Of a stretch of DNA of 64,000 bases, positions 35,051 through 48,626 are shown one piece after another; within the stretch, counting starts at the first letter, position 1; the number at the start of each line of letters is the position of its first letter. The translations under genes were made by a program, and so were the position numbers. Under the pieces are notes generated by a model. It was given only the letters and a program-made list of their open reading frames with translations, was not told the DNA's origin and ran no database searches. This DNA comes from Protea cynaroides (Eukaryota > Streptophyta > Magnoliopsida > Proteales > Proteaceae). The stretch covers positions 8,557,208 through 8,621,207 of the forward strand of contig CM053275.1 of assembly GCA_028583415.1 (NCBI GenBank), given 5' to 3'.

Positions 35051-36793
35051 ATGGCTGAACCAGCATACACTGTTGCATTTGACAGGGAAACATCCAGGGA
35101 GGACAAGCCATCATCTTCCTATCCCGAAATTGCAATTGGAATGGATATTGGAACTTCACATTGTAGTGTTGCAGCATGGAATGGATCTGAAGTTGAGATT
35201 CTTAAGAATATTAGAAACCAGAAGGTGATGCGTTCCTATGTCACCTTCAAAGATGAGATCCCTTCAGGAGGTATCGGTGACCAAGTTGCTCTGAACGAGT
35301 ATGAAATATTCTCGGGTTCTACCTTCTTCAATATGAAACGATTGTTTGGTAGAATGGACACAGACCCAGCAGTTCATGCCAGCAAAAATCTCCCCTTTCT
35401 AGTGCAAACTTTAGATATTGGTGCCCGCCCGTATATTGCAGCCTTGGTGAGAAATGTTTGGAGATTTACGACTCCTGAAGAAGTCCTTGTAGTGTCTCTG
35501 CTGGAATTAAGAGCTATGGCAGAAGTTCAGTTAAGGCGAGCCGTACGGAACATTGTCCTTACTGTTCCTGTGTCATTTAGTCGAGTGACACGGATTGAGC
35601 ATGCTTGTGCAATGGCTGGTCTAAATGTCCTCAGGTTGATGCCTGAACCAACAGCTGTAGCACTTCTGTATGCACAACAGCAGCGGCAGATTACACATGA
35701 AAACTTGGGGAGTGGATGTGAGAAGATTGCACTTATTTTCAATATGGGTGCTGGGTATTGCGATGTAGCTGTAACTGCTACAGCTGGAGGAGTTTCTGAG
35801 ATAAAAGCCTTATCAGGCAGTGTTATTGGGGGTGAAGATCTGCTTCAGAATGTAATGCATCGCCTCTTGCCCAATTTGGATGGTCTCTTCTCAAGTCATG
35901 GCATTAATGAAATCAAATCAAATGCTTTGCTCCGGATTGCCACGCAAGAGGCAATCCACAAGCTTACTACTCAGACAAGTGTCCCAATTGAGATAGATTT
36001 GGCAAATGGTTCAACAATAAAGAGGACATTGGAACGTACTGAATTTGAGGAGGTAAACAAAGAGGTATTCAGGAGATGTGAGGGGCTTGTGCTGAAATGC
36101 TTGTCTGATGCAAAAGTAGAAGTGGAAGACATAAGTGATGTCATACTTGTTGGTGGGTGTTCAAGCATACCAAAAATAAGAGACCTGGTTTTGGGTATAT
36201 GTAGAAGGAAGGATGCTTACCCAGGGATGAACCCATTGGAAGCAGCAGTATGTGGTGCTGCATTAGAGGGTGCAGTGGCATCAGGAATCAGTGACCCAAT
36301 GGGGAGTTTGGACCTATTAACTATACAAGCAACCCCTTTGAGCCTTGGAATTCGAGCTGATGGCAATAGTTTTGTACCTATCATACATCGGAACACTCCA
36401 ATGCCGGTAAGGAAGGAGTTGTATTTTACAACTGCACAAGATAACCAGACCGAGGCATTGATTGTTGTGTATGAAGGTGAAGGAAAGACTCTGGAAAAGA
36501 ACCATCTCTTGGGCTACTTCAAGATCATGGGGATTCGGCCAGCTCCTAAAGGAATTCCAGAGATCAATGTATGCATGGATGTTGATGCTTCTAATGTGCT
36601 GAGAGTGCTATGTGGGGTTATTTTGCCTACAATCGAACAGCATGCGACACACTTTGTGGAAGTGAGGATGCCTACTGTGGACGATGGCCATGGCTGGTGT
36701 GCTGAAGCTCTGCTTAAGATGTATGGGTCCACTTTAGACTTAAACACTATACAGAAGAAGGTAAAACACAACTCTAATGAAACTGCTGGTTAG
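35051..36793 (+). CDS. HSP70-8: Heat shock 70 kDa protein 8-like (HSP70T-2 type), lid-less Hsp70
   Basis: Single coding exon, 580 residues, starting MAEPAYTVAFDRET as in the Arabidopsis Hsp70-8 group. Nucleotide-binding domain: phosphate loop 1 IAIGMDIGTSHCSVAAWNG (residues 27-46), phosphate loop 2 IFNMGAGYCDVAVTATAGG (about 228-246) and the adenosine loop VILVGGCSSIPKIRDLV (about 364-380). A substrate-binding beta domain follows (about 415-520, including TPLSLGIRADGNSF and NTPMPVRKELYFTTAQDNQT). It ends soon after, without a full helical lid and without the EEVD tail that recruits TPR co-chaperones, as is usual for this truncated group of about 560-580 residues. The role is probably cytosolic and chaperone-like but is poorly defined. 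The ATG is two bases after a splice acceptor, implying a 5'-UTR intron. The gene is intact. Confidence 0.95.
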   Translation: MAEPAYTVAFDRETSREDKPSSSYPEIAIGMDIGTSHCSVAAWNGSEVEILKNIRNQKVMRSYVTFKDEIPSGGIGDQVALNEYEIFSGSTFFNMKRLFGRMDTDPAVHASKNLPFLVQTLDIGARPYIAALVRNVWRFTTPEEVLVVSLLELRAMAEVQLRRAVRNIVLTVPVSFSRVTRIEHACAMAGLNVLRLMPEPTAVALLYAQQQRQITHENLGSGCEKIALIFNMGAGYCDVAVTATAGGVSEIKALSGSVIGGEDLLQNVMHRLLPNLDGLFSSHGINEIKSNALLRIATQEAIHKLTTQTSVPIEIDLANGSTIKRTLERTEFEEVNKEVFRRCEGLVLKCLSDAKVEVEDISDVILVGGCSSIPKIRDLVLGICRRKDAYPGMNPLEAAVCGAALEGAVASGISDPMGSLDLLTIQATPLSLGIRADGNSFVPIIHRNTPMPVRKELYFTTAQDNQTEALIVVYEGEGKTLEKNHLLGYFKIMGIRPAPKGIPEINVCMDVDASNVLRVLCGVILPTIEQHATHFVEVRMPTVDDGHGWCAEALLKMYGSTLDLNTIQKKVKHNSNETAG

Positions 36794-39700
36794 CCTTGTC
36801 TCAGTTCTGTTTGGTGAGGACTTTATCGCTTGTGATCTTGCAATATCTCCTTGGAGTAAGATTTCAAAGAAAGTGTACTGTTGCTTATGTAAATTTGTTT
36901 ACAGTTGTCTTGATGGAAAGCTGAAACTTTTTACTATATTCTCTATGCTCCATTGCTTTCATCTTTTGATGTCTTTGCTCGAAAAGAGTTCTCTATCCTC
37001 GTGGCACCTTTGATTGGAATTCATCTTTCTGGTTCATCTGCAATATGAGAAATAAAATTGGCCATCCACCCAAAGAAAAAAATTACCCAAAGCCAAATCT
37101 TAACAGGGAGTTTGCATTTAAAGGTTCAAGTTCAAATTTCATCAGAGTTCCCAAAGGAAATTCAAATTTCAGAGGGGAAGGAGAGGGGAAGGAAAGGATA
37201 CACAGACTCTCTTATGGGTTAAATTTCATCGTGAACAGATGCATCTGTTTCATGTTAAAACTTCAAGTGAAACGCGGGTCTTGATAGGTTTGAGCTCGAG
37301 TCCTCTAGACTCTCTGGTGAAAGGAGCTCTGGCGTTATGCAAGAATGGCTGGAGAGGCTGGCAAGGTTTTGGGCCTTGATTAGACAGGAAGGTGGCTCTC
37401 TATGGTAGCCAATATCCTTTAAAAAGAACTCGATGGGGATGAGCATGGCATATGGATGTACCTCTGTTATCAATGACCCACATGCTTCAACCTGTGATAA
37501 ATCCAATTATATCATTGAACATTTCAATACAGTGTTTTTGAGTTTCTGATCAAACCAATTGTATTACAAATCAAGCTAATTTTTAAAGAGAAGGCACAGG
37601 CATCTACCTTTACAAAGGCATTGTTTCTCGTCGGTGGATAAGGTCTCAAAAAAGGGTTCTTCTGAAATGGATTTTACAGAGGTGTTTTCCGCAAAGAGAT
37701 GATAATTACACAATTGCTGCATCATTGTCATCAATTTTTCTCTTTTAGAAAAAATTAGTTTCTTTTCTTAAATTGTTTTTCCTAATAATCCATAATGAAG
37801 GTCAGAATCAGGGGATAAAGCCCAAAGCGCGTTTTAATCCATAAACCCACAGTAGAGGGCAGGCGAGGAGAGAGAAACAGAGGGCGAGCTGACATAGCTC
37901 CCACTCTACCATTCCAAGAAACTTTCCCTCTCTTTACTGTTCAAGATAAGATGAGGGTTTTCTTTTCCGAATCTTCAAAGCCGATGCTTGCCGTCCATTC
38001 CGAGTTTTGCTGTGCAGATGGCTTAAGTGGGAACAGTGGACCATCTTAATCTTCCTTTGAATGGTTCAAAATGCAGCCGGTTGCAGGATTGTTACTTTTG
38101 GGTTGAATCCCAAACGGATGAATCTCATCCCCTTTTATCTTGGGAGACATCTAAGAAGAGCATAATAACCACATATTTTAAGGATGCGTAGGAAAAGACA
38201 TACTTCTAGCCAATAGTGACATTGCACACAAATTTTGGTTCAGTTCTTCATACATAACTAAAAGATAATCAGTAGGCAACTACCATGCAATTCATCAATA
38301 ATCTCTATCTTCTACTCCCAATATAAACCAAATGCTGATCCGCGTTCAACAACAGCAGCAGCAGAATTGGTACCCACTACCCAGTATCAAGTTCCTTCTT
38401 GACTGCAGTTCTACATGAGAACCCCTTAATAATATACATGAGACTAGCATATAAAGCTTTAAATCAACAGAGCAACACACTGACACACTGACAGCGTGAA
38501 CCCTGAACCTGCAACTAAATAAAATCTTGAAGGTGATGATAATCTCCCCATCACAGTGATTAGTGAGAACTCACTCCTAACATGGCAAATGACGGAGAAA
38601 CAACACCCATGGCATGTCATAAATATTAACAGAGCAAGCAACAACCATGGCCTGTCATATATATTCAATGAGATGAGAAAAATCTAACCCTTTTCTGAAT
38701 GAAGTAAATTGGATTCATGTGCCAGTGTATACTTTCCCTGTGGTTTATTCTATATATTGTGAGATTTATTTTCAAGTAATTTAATTCAAGTGCACAAGAT
38801 AGAAAAAATGTATTTTGATAAGAAGAAAATAAAGAATAAATTTCAACTACCCCCCCATTATAGTTTCGAAATATCACCTATCACCCATACCTTTCAAAAA
38901 ACATCAACTACACCCAAGTAACTGACGGAGGAGACGGAAATCAGCATTAGACATTTTTACCCTTTCCTTTTTTTCAATTGAAAATTTTTAAAAACTAATA
39001 AAATTACTAATATGACCCTTCTCTTTCCTTTCCTCTCTCCCTCCCTCATCTTCTCCCATCTTGTGTAGCCATCGCATTCAGGGCATCTGAACCATGGGGT
39101 CTGGCTAGAGAAAGCAGAGAACAAAACGAGATAAATTTTTTATTTTCTCTCCGGCGATGGCCCCATTGTCCAACCGGCGATGGATTGAATGAGGGAGTTG
39201 CGGTTGAGTGAGGAAAGAAGGGTGTTGGTCTTTCGATTTTCCAGAGAGAAAAGGAAGAGAGAGTGGGTATTGGTAGAAATTCAAGAAAGGGAGAAGAAGA
39301 AGAAGAAGAAGTAGAAGAGAGGAATACAAAGGGAACCAATCAATTCCGGAAAGGAGTGGTAGTTGATTAACGGTGATTAACGGTGGCAAACCAGCATGGA
39401 AGGACAGAGAAAATTGAAGGCTATGATATCTTTGTATCTTTATATCTTTTTATCCATCATGCATACTATACAGTACCACATGAAAATAAGGTAACTCAAT
39501 CATCCTTTTAGATAGCATTATATAGCAGATATGATTGTAGAAGGCATCACACATCAAATAAAAGAGGAGAAAGAAAAATGAAAGGAACCATAGTGATCAT
39601 TTCAGTCCTCTGAAAAGTGATCACAGTGAATATTTAAGCAACTACCACTCAAAACCTCTAGGGTGGGGAGTGGGGGCAAGAAACAAGTTGAATCTTACAT

Positions 39701-40283
39701 CTAATTTCATCCTCAAAACATTTTTAGCATCAGCCATCTAGTTTACATGTTCCATATATGGAATCCAAAATAAAGCACCTTGATTTAGCATTTAGTCTCC
39801 TCTGCCTAAGTGCATCAACACCTGGCTCGGCATTTCAAAGCCACGGTTCCTTCAGCCTAATGTTGAATCACCTAGGTCTCTATTTAGAGACAAAACGCAA
39901 GACGAATCCTAATGATTCATTGGGAGGGATGACGAAACGAACCAGGAACTACTTCATCTATACTGAGAGGTCATGGGCTGGCCCTACGAATGAAACAGAT
40001 ATTGAAAGAGTAAATATTTGCCCGCGAAAGCCATCTACCTTAATACAATATTTCTAAAAAATCACTTCTGCAATGCTCTCTAATTTCAAGTGCCTATTTT
40101 TGTTGATCCTTCTTTCCCTGTGCATCTAAAATGAGGTACACTTGTGATTCTCAACTCAATGGATAGTTAAAATGAGATGACCAGATCATGAACAGTGCAA
40201 TCACCAATGATGAAATCAGTAAAACGAAGAACTTGATGCAATTTCAAGGCTCAAAAAGGATATAGGAGAAAGCTGAAAGAAGA
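36794..40283. other. Intergenic region downstream of the Hsp70 gene
   Basis: No gene recognised. A short minus-strand frame at 37255-37497, preceded by an acceptor-like TTTATCACAG, might be an exon but has no known family. The low-complexity frames at about 39046-39389 (Ser/Leu-rich) look non-coding. Confidence 0.5.
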
Positions 40284-40543
40284 TAAGTTTACGGATCCGC
40301 ATCCTGTCCTCCCAGTGGTTCTGGGAGGACAGTGGCAACCTGTCCTAGATGGCCGCCACGTGACTCTTAGTAAATCCGAGACCCATGTCCGAGCCGACTC
40401 CCAGCCGACAAGCCGAGCCGACAGGGGTTGTCGGCTCAGACGTAGGTCTCGATTCAACCGAGAGTCACGTGGCAGCCATCCAAGATAGGTTGCCGCATCC
40501 TCCCAGAATCACTGGGAGGAGACGATGTGCATCCTAAGTTTAC
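40284..40543. mobile_element. Mutator-like MITE with 9-bp target-site duplication, copy 2
   Basis: Element at 40293-40534 (242 bp), flanked by TAAGTTTAC on both sides (40284-40292 and 40535-40543). Same ends as the copy at 2052-2281: starts GGATCCGCATCCTGTCCTCC and ends GGAGGAGACGATGTGCATCC. The inner hairpin arms also correspond (ACGTGACTCT / AGAGTCACGT). No coding capacity. It has a slightly longer centre than copy 1. Confidence 0.92.
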
Positions 40544-43500
40544 ATAGTGAGAACAGATTTGAAGACTTTGAACCCAAAGTCATTGCCGAACATAGAAAGG
40601 AATCACAGAATAACAAACAAGATTCATGTAGAATGATTTCTACAGCAGCTAGTGGTGCACCACTGGTTTTAGTAACGGTTACTATTTGTTTACCCTCCAA
40701 ACCTACCACAGGTGGGGTTCGGCTTTATCCTCAGTTCCTCACCAGTTTAGTCACAACTCACCAAAATCCAGTCTCAACAAATTGAGGTCAGCTACACAAA
40801 TACTGTTTCACCCTTCACCTGTTCACAACCACAGTTAAAAAATACTCATGTTATTTGTCAATATTTCAACCCAGGTTCTACAGTAGATCCCCTTGTCCTT
40901 TTTTTCCCCCTAAGCGATCTCTTGTGCTTTACCACTTCGAATTAGCACGACATCACTTCTTACTGGTGCATTCACTGGCCTCCTTCACCTAAATGCAAGC
41001 CATCTCAACCATGCTTTCATATCATCCTTTAACCTGTTGCAGCAGCTCCTAAATTCACTTTAATGTATTTGTTTCAGAATCTATCTTTACTAGTCCCACC
41101 ACTCTTTATATCAACAAAATCATCTCAGTCTTTGTGTATGCTTCTTTATTAACCGATATTTAGCAACTCTGTCAGTTTAACAAAACAATATATAACATAC
41201 AAACACAATGTAGGGAAAGGGTGCATAAACTCTGATTAGGGAGATTCCAATAAAGCAAAAAAATTACTGTTTCTCTCTAACGCTGTCGGCTCCTCATTGT
41301 CAATTCTTAACCTGTTCCCCCAACACTCCCCAGGCCCAGTTAGAGTTGATCTTCTAAATCCTGTCAATGCTATCCATTAACTTGAACTCAGCCCATCTCG
41401 GTTGAACGATACAACTCACAAACTCAGAATTTTCTTTTTTGGGTGAATAAAAACTCAGAATTTTATGAAGACAAAACTCCTGGTTTTTTCTACTTTCTGA
41501 ATTAGGGTTGACAGTTTCAAGCGCTTTATGGGGCAGGATAATCTCAGATTCATATACAGCCAACAAGGATGAATTGACCAATAAAGAGTTCAACAGTGAT
41601 AGAAAGGCGTGTTAGTTGTTACAACTTACAAGCTAGAATGACTTTTGCTGGATGCTAGTAAATAAATTCAGGAGTTCAACAAAACCAGGTAAAAGTCTAA
41701 ATTGTTTGCAAAAATTGATCATTTTTCTTTTGCAATCAACATTTCCTTTGCTTAGGAAGAAGTAAATATTAAACGAGGAAAAGAAAAGTTAGAGAAAATG
41801 TTAGCAGAAGAGAACCTAAGCAGACAGTCTATCTATCTATGAAGCCACTTGCCACGGGATAAGAAAGGCTGCTAAATCTCTGACAAGAAAGTGAAAATGC
41901 AATATCATACTAAAATCGAAAATCTGGTCAATAAAAATTGGCAACTCTTCGAAAACCTTTCTCCATGCTTTAGGCCCTAGAGATCGACGGGTAGAACTAT
42001 ATGGGTTAGATCAATACTTAAGTTCCACCTAGTTTGAAACTGACCATCAACTAGAGAAAAAGCAAGCAAGGGTTTCCTGAGAGATGACAAGTTAATATCG
42101 AAATTTAAAAAAAATTCTACGTTGAAATTTAAAACATTCAATTCAATTTTTGTAACCTAGCAAGGTCTAGATATCACCCAGTCCATGACTCACTTTAGGA
42201 GGCCAAAATACCAACCACAGCCAAGGTGCCTTGACTATAACAATGAAGAGTATCTTTGGGACCTCTACTTCAGTGATAGCTACCAAGTTTAATTTGATGA
42301 CTGATCCATCCAAATTCCATCCCCACTCTCGAAGAAAAAGTAAGTTTTGACTTTTCAACAAAACCAATTACTCTTCAGCAAAATGTAAAAGAAAAGAAAT
42401 GCTCCTGCTAAACTTTCAATTCCATGAAAGGGCATGGGTAACTAGCAAGTCCTTAAAATCCCTAAACATCTCTAACACTCAAGATTACCTGCCTCATATA
42501 TTGTCTTCTAATCTTCCCATCTGCTACAAAAGTCATCCTTCTTCAATGGAAAGAAAATATACAGAAATCTTCCTCGGGTTCTTACATTGTCCTTTAACGA
42601 ATAGAAAGAGCTAAGCTTTTTAGAAACAACTCTTGAGACGAGAAAAATATGATGTTGCGTTCACATAAAAATCCAACAAGTTGGAAATTTAAAAACAAAA
42701 TGAATGATAAAACCAAAAGTCATATCTTTTGCACTACACATTGCAGGAATTTCTTCTGATAAAGTACAAAATTATTGCCTTCTAGTATTGTATCCATCAC
42801 TATGGCCTTTGCCCTTTCCTTCTTTAATTGATAGACTGCATAGGAAAAATTAAGATATCTGTTATTTATTGAGTACCTTGTTAGTAATGAAGGTTGTGTG
42901 CCGGGCACACTTTGGCTTTACTGTTGTCATATTTAATTGCTTCTTGGTTGTTTACATACATTTCTCCTGAGATTGAGTTAGATTATTGGTACCACCCTTA
43001 CAGTTCCCATTGTTTTTACCTCAAAAACGCTTTTTGGTTCTTTCTCTGTCTCTTTCAAGAAAGGATGAAAGGTGGTGGCACTATGAAACCTAACCCTAAT
43101 TAGGCTTTTAGCTCAAAGTGCTTGTAGTTTAAAGAGAGAAAAATGGGGTTTAGTCTAGGGTTTTGAAATCTGGAACTGAATTGATTATTAGAATTTGAAC
43201 TGTGATATCAGAATTAGGACAGAATCAGGTAATCAAAATAGAATGTAATTTACAGCAGAATAGGACTCAGAAGGAAGAAAATCAAATTTTCACAAACTAA
43301 AGCTCAGACTTCTCTCTACTCTATAGAGGTGTGATGGGTCTGAGATAGCATGCATCCAGAACATAGTAAGGTAGTGAGATGGGTATGAAATCAGGATTGG
43401 AACAGGGGTTTATTGGTAGGATTTATGAGGGATAGATGCAGAGGTGAGGGGAAAAATTTCAGGCCAAACAGTGCAGAACTGAGAGATATGAGGAGTTGCA

Positions 43501-45614
43501 AGGTAACAGAAAATAGCCTGAAAACAGAGGATCCTCAGCGTGTGGTAAAGCTGGGAAAGACTAACCTAGCTGATGGCTATTGAAGAGGTACTTGCAGAAC
43601 AGAACTTGAAGAAACACATCAAAATGGAGCACCTAGACCCTCCTTATGGGTGCAAATTAGCCAATGAGAATCCACTCCTTTAAAACACTGTGAATCGACA
43701 CAGAAGCTAGCAGCAAACAGCAACTGTATTGATCAAAGACAATGCTTTACCATGAGGAACCAACTCCTGTTTATGGGGAAGGGTTTAGCCTTGTTACTTG
43801 GTTATTATATGCTGGGGAATATGTCTATTATATGATCGGGAATATGGGTATAAACCTGGATGGGGTAAATGAACAAGAAAATGAAATACTGGGAAGATGG
43901 TAGTCCAACAACACGTTGTGCTGGCCCATAACAACGGGCAGCCGGTATCTGCCACACGGCGGCTCATTTGATGCTCAAATTTGGGGAACAGCTAGGCCCC
44001 ATTGCCCATATACATCTATAAAACTGCAGCCAAGATGGAGTCCTACACACGAGCTAAAAAGGTCAAAAATGGTTATGAAGTCCATTTAGGAGTAAAGCAG
44101 CTCAACGGTTGAAAATACGGGGGTGTACAATCCAAACACCCATTTTGCTGAATTTTTATGCCTGTTTTTGTTGCACTTTTCTCTAAAATAAAATATGAAA
44201 AGAAGAAAAGAAAAAGGATACAGCTTATGAGCATAACAAACACATCATCAGATTTTATAGAACCCCATCTAAAAGGGGTTTGAGCAATTCTCTCCATGCA
44301 ACAATAAAATTCTTCATTCCTTCATTTTCTCAAATTTAAGAATGTGAAAAATATAGGAACATGGAACAATAACACAAATTACAGAGTTCTGTGACATTTA
44401 GTTATTCTTAAATTTCCAGGATCTAAAACTGAGAAGATATATTCATCATTTCCTCATATGAAGGAAAATGGTGGAAATCGCTTAGTATGATCAGATTGCA
44501 ACACAATATATTCTTACAATAACTACAACAATAATTTAAGATAGCACGTAAACCGTACAAGTAATAAACCTGGATTGACCTCCCTCCATTTAGTCAAAAC
44601 TATGATTCAAGCCCCTCACTCAGTTCCTGCAGCAATAAGCAAATTAAAATAGCTGAATGTTTATGTAACAACACAACAAAGGAACGAATTCACATTAATC
44701 TGGTTATATTATTATGTTTATTTTTCCTTGATACAATGGTTAGGCCCCTTTTTAAATTAGTATATTCCTTGATCACATGTACCATAACTTCTATTTTTTG
44801 ATAAATAAAAAATTTTCTTGAGGGAGTACAACCCAGAAATGATGTTTCAGTGAGCCATAAAGTGCATACTAAAATGCTAACACACTAAACAAATGGGGTA
44901 CACAAACTGTAGAAAACAAATGGGGTACACAAACTGTAGACACCAGCAGTACATTATTTCACTCCCCAAACCAAAAGAGCAGTTAGTTCTGATAACTAAA
45001 GTTGATACCTCAAAGTCCTTACTTAAGAGAGACCAGAAAATAGCAGCCCTTTTACCTTGGCTACTGTCTTTTGACCTGGTGCTAAAGTCCCTCAGAATTT
45101 GTTCAATTGCATTCCAGGGTTCCAGCGACAACCACCCTCAAACAGCCACCTTTATTAAGTTTCCAAGGAGTTTAACCTCTTCTATTCCAAACCATAGAAA
45201 ATATGATCGAAAAGCCAAAAAAAAAAATCTCACCACATCTCTTCCACATAAGCCCAAGGCACAAGCAAATGGTAAACTGTTCCTGCACCATGCACATATG
45301 TCAAACAAAGACATAACAGATGGTCTTTCCCAGAGACAAAAATATCATAATGACAAGAGGAGGACAGGAGTCATTCTCCAAATGGATTTTAATGGACAAG
45401 ATTTAAAATAGCAAAATATGCTGGTATTGAAGAACATAGAACGGTTGGTTTAAAAAAAATGATATCATTTCTCTTCTGTTTGAACAGTGAATAAGGAAAA
45501 AAAAAAAGATGGAGCCTCTCATAAATCACATTTTTATGTAATTCAAACACAGTTGATGAAAATCATCACTCAGCTAAAAGTATTTGTTAGCACTCAACGA
45601 GGAAGAATACACCT
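40544..45614. other. Intergenic region, no gene recognised
   Basis: AT-rich DNA with many short random frames and no family resemblance. The last part is likely 3' UTR of the DUF868 gene, which is transcribed leftward. Confidence 0.55.
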
Positions 45615-46517
45615 CTACTCATTCTTCCAAGCATACAAAATCAGAGAGAAACCAAGGCCTTGTCTTTGGGAATCTTTGAATATCTGGGAGCAAAACCAAG
45701 GTAATATAGTGGGATCAGTGGTGGTATGACTATGATTGGCCCACAACTTCTCAGCGGAGAGACATGTCTGGAACATGAAAACTGCATTCCCCAGAGCTGT
45801 CCCAAAGAGCCAGTTATGAACATCCCAGAACACTTCCACGGGGAGCCCGTCCACCAAGATGGTCTGGTTGCCCCTGAACTTCCACCTGAGGCGCTTCACC
45901 TGCATCACCATCTTACTGTCTATGCGGATGAAAAGGCATGGGTCACCCAGGCCTCCTGTATCGCACTCGATTGTGACGTCGTGGATCTGTCCATTGTCGC
46001 AGAACTGAGCCTTGGTGCCATAGAACCTCTTCCCGAAAATGTGCTCTCTCTTGGCGATGAAGATGGCATTGGAAGGAACAGGATCCGCGTTGGCTTTCTT
46101 GTATGCCTCTTTACCCAAATCTCCAATAAGGAGAACCATCACCCGATCGACGATCACAGCCACATAAAACCCCTCCAATGGCTCCGGCCCTGATCCAAAC
46201 TTAGCAGAGGAGAAGTCCCAATATATGTCGATTTTACTTGAATCGGCCTCTAAGCTCTTGCACCCTTTTCTCTTGGAGAACAGCCATGGCTTTATCTCGA
46301 CCTTACAGAGACAATGGTTAGGGGAGTCATCGATCCCAACACTAAGGCCTTGACCCATCAGATTCTTGCTCCATGTAATAGTGATCAGGGAAGACCTCCC
46401 CCGCAATCTACACTGGTAAACGCAAGTTACTATATTCTGAGCAGCTTTGCTAGTACTTGAAGACGAATCCGCTACTTGAACTCCATTCTCACCGAAACAG
46501 GAAGGGAAATCCTTCAT
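45615..46517 (-). CDS. DUF868 family protein
   Basis: Plant-specific family of unknown function, usually about 300 residues. The frame here gives 300 residues from MKDFPSCFGENGVQVADSSS to the conserved ending QGLGFSLILYAWKNE, so both ends match the family. Conserved blocks in order: NIVTCVYQCRLRGRSSLITI near the start, CLCKVEIKPWLFSKRKGCKS, DIYWDFSSAKFGSGPEPLEG followed by FYVAVIVDRVMVLLIGDL, HIFGKRFYGTKAQF, IDSKMVMQVKRLRWKFRGNQ and LVDGLPVEVFWDVHNWLFG. No signal peptide; one hydrophobic stretch (VAVIVDRVMVLLIGDL) is part of the fold rather than a clear membrane helix. The frame is open for 21 more codons to an ATG at 46578-46580, but the family begins at the MKDFPSCFGE Met, and a likely 5'-UTR intron (donor GAG|GTAGGA near 46683, acceptor AAATTAG near 46560) would remove that upstream ATG. 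Confidence 0.94.
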   Translation of the reverse strand: MKDFPSCFGENGVQVADSSSSTSKAAQNIVTCVYQCRLRGRSSLITITWSKNLMGQGLSVGIDDSPNHCLCKVEIKPWLFSKRKGCKSLEADSSKIDIYWDFSSAKFGSGPEPLEGFYVAVIVDRVMVLLIGDLGKEAYKKANADPVPSNAIFIAKREHIFGKRFYGTKAQFCDNGQIHDVTIECDTGGLGDPCLFIRIDSKMVMQVKRLRWKFRGNQTILVDGLPVEVFWDVHNWLFGTALGNAVFMFQTCLSAEKLWANHSHTTTDPTILPWFCSQIFKDSQRQGLGFSLILYAWKNE

Positions 46518-48592
46518 CGTGAGACCAGAAACAACCACAATTTTTCTTTTGGTTTCTTCCCTAATTTTGTTGGGCAACAATCACAATCTGATCTTTCTTT
46601 GGCAGCATAGATTGAACCCAAATGAAACTTAGGACTCGCAAGAAAAAAAAATGAAACAAAAAGGAGGAGAAAGATCTCCTACCTCAGTCAAATAAGTAGG
46701 AACTCAAGAATCTGGATCCCTCCCTGAATGCTTCTGCTTCAAGACCTGCCTCTCAAGGCTCGATATGATCTGGGCTTGAGTTTGTTGGAGGACCCCTCTT
46801 CACAAACCCAGAAACCAACTCGTTAAGCGAAACGACAAGACCGCAGGACACCCGCCTCAAAATTAGAGACAAAATTGAAGAATGTAGGCGTTAAAAAGGA
46901 TTAGGAGAAGCAGACAAACATGAAACTCGACTTGCCTCACTATCACTATCTCACTATCTCTTAAATAATCCAGAAAAAAAAATTTAATAAAGCAGGATAA
47001 ATGGACAAAAAGTACTTAAATCGTGTATATGAAGGATGAAGAGATGCCAAGAGTCGAGACCCAAAAGTAGCCCAGATGGAGAAAACAGAAACTATGGGTT
47101 GCTGGAAAGTCTGGTTATACAACCTTAATACAAAAAAGCAAAAAAAGCATCTTTCTTTTTTTTTTTTTTTTTCTCTCTCTCTCTCTCATCATATAAATCA
47201 TGGTCCTCACCTTTAACTGACATTACCTACATGCAATAGAGCAGGAAAAAAGTCAAAAAAACCAAACGTATGATGCCAACTTTCACCATGAGACTACTCC
47301 ATCAAACAAGATTCTCTCTAAAGATTTTGACAGACACGCTTGCGAGTTAAGACTTCCAGAGAGGAACAAAATTGAAGAGTAAATTACTACTAATTATACT
47401 ATTTGGACTGTATTTAATATAAGTTATGATTATATGTGTTTTAGATCTCTACAGTGCAGTGGTTGGAGCAGTACCATCAAAACCGATACGGATAGATCGA
47501 TCCAATCATTTAGATATTGATTACTAAAACCATGATGACACATTAGACTACCAAATCATTCCATCTCTGCCAAGCGCCAAAACCATCAAACACATTGGAT
47601 ACCAACTCATTCCCTCTATCTGTCTCTTTCTCTCTGGTATTTGAATGGAATGTTGTTAATTTAATCGAATAAGAGTTCCTTACCGGAATGTATTTGACTC
47701 TGGATGCTAAACAGTAGTTGGGGAAATTAGCAAATGCTTCTTTTGAAGTTTTTTTTTATTATTCATTTTTTTCATTGTTTATTATGTAAGTTTTATGACA
47801 AAAACCCTGGGAAAAATCTTCTTTTTTTTTTCACATTTTATATGACAAAGAAGAAAAGTAAGATGTGGTCTTCACATGTATCTGTCATGGTTCTGTTCTT
47901 AGTTCGCATAGCTGAAGCTGGGTCTGAACTTTTCCGTGCTTACAATTGGGCTAGAGAGACGGATGCGAAGAAAAAATTCAGTAAACCTGGACTTTTTAGT
48001 TTTTACTTTCTCTTTTGTTTATGATTCTGTTCTCTTTTGTTCCCTCTTCCCTCTCTCTCTCTCTCTGTTACTTCCTCTGCCTCACTTTGTCTCTGTTACT
48101 CTGAGGAGGATTATCGATAATGGTGGATATATACAAATGTGGAAGAGTTTGTCGGTTGTCCTGGATTGACAGGATTACAGGAACTGTTCGTACATGGGGA
48201 CCTCCCCTGCTTAGACCTCAAGACTTAAGCTTTGTGGGTCACTGACCCAATTATGAATTACCCATATACAGAGTAACAGTATCATCAATCAAGATCAAGG
48301 GGGTTCAATGTTGGGTGATAAGAGAAAGAACTGTCTGTATTAAATGCCTGAAAACTACTTGTTTGGAATCAAAATGATTCTCGTTGCAGAACTCAAATGG
48401 GTATGTTTCAACTTTCTTTAACTAATTTTGATCTATCAAATCTCAATTCGATATTACTATACTGTCACATTAGCGACCTCTTAACAACCCACCCTTGTTT
48501 TGTTTGCTTTCATTGGGTGAGATCTGTTTTGCCCCACTCACTTGCCACAAGTTTGATTAAGATATTAGGGTTTGCGTTCATGCCACAGAGAC

Positions 48593-48626
<34 letters not shown>

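Noticed and set aside
37255..37497. Minus-strand frame starting after an acceptor-like TTTATCACAG
   Set aside because: No recognised family and no upstream exon joining it; mentioned only in the intergenic entry.
39046..39389. Two overlapping Ser/Leu-rich minus-strand frames
   Set aside because: They come from GAAGAA repeats read in reverse; low-complexity, no domain.
45726..46193. 155-codon plus-strand frame within the DUF868 gene
   Set aside because: Antisense shadow of a well-conserved coding sequence.
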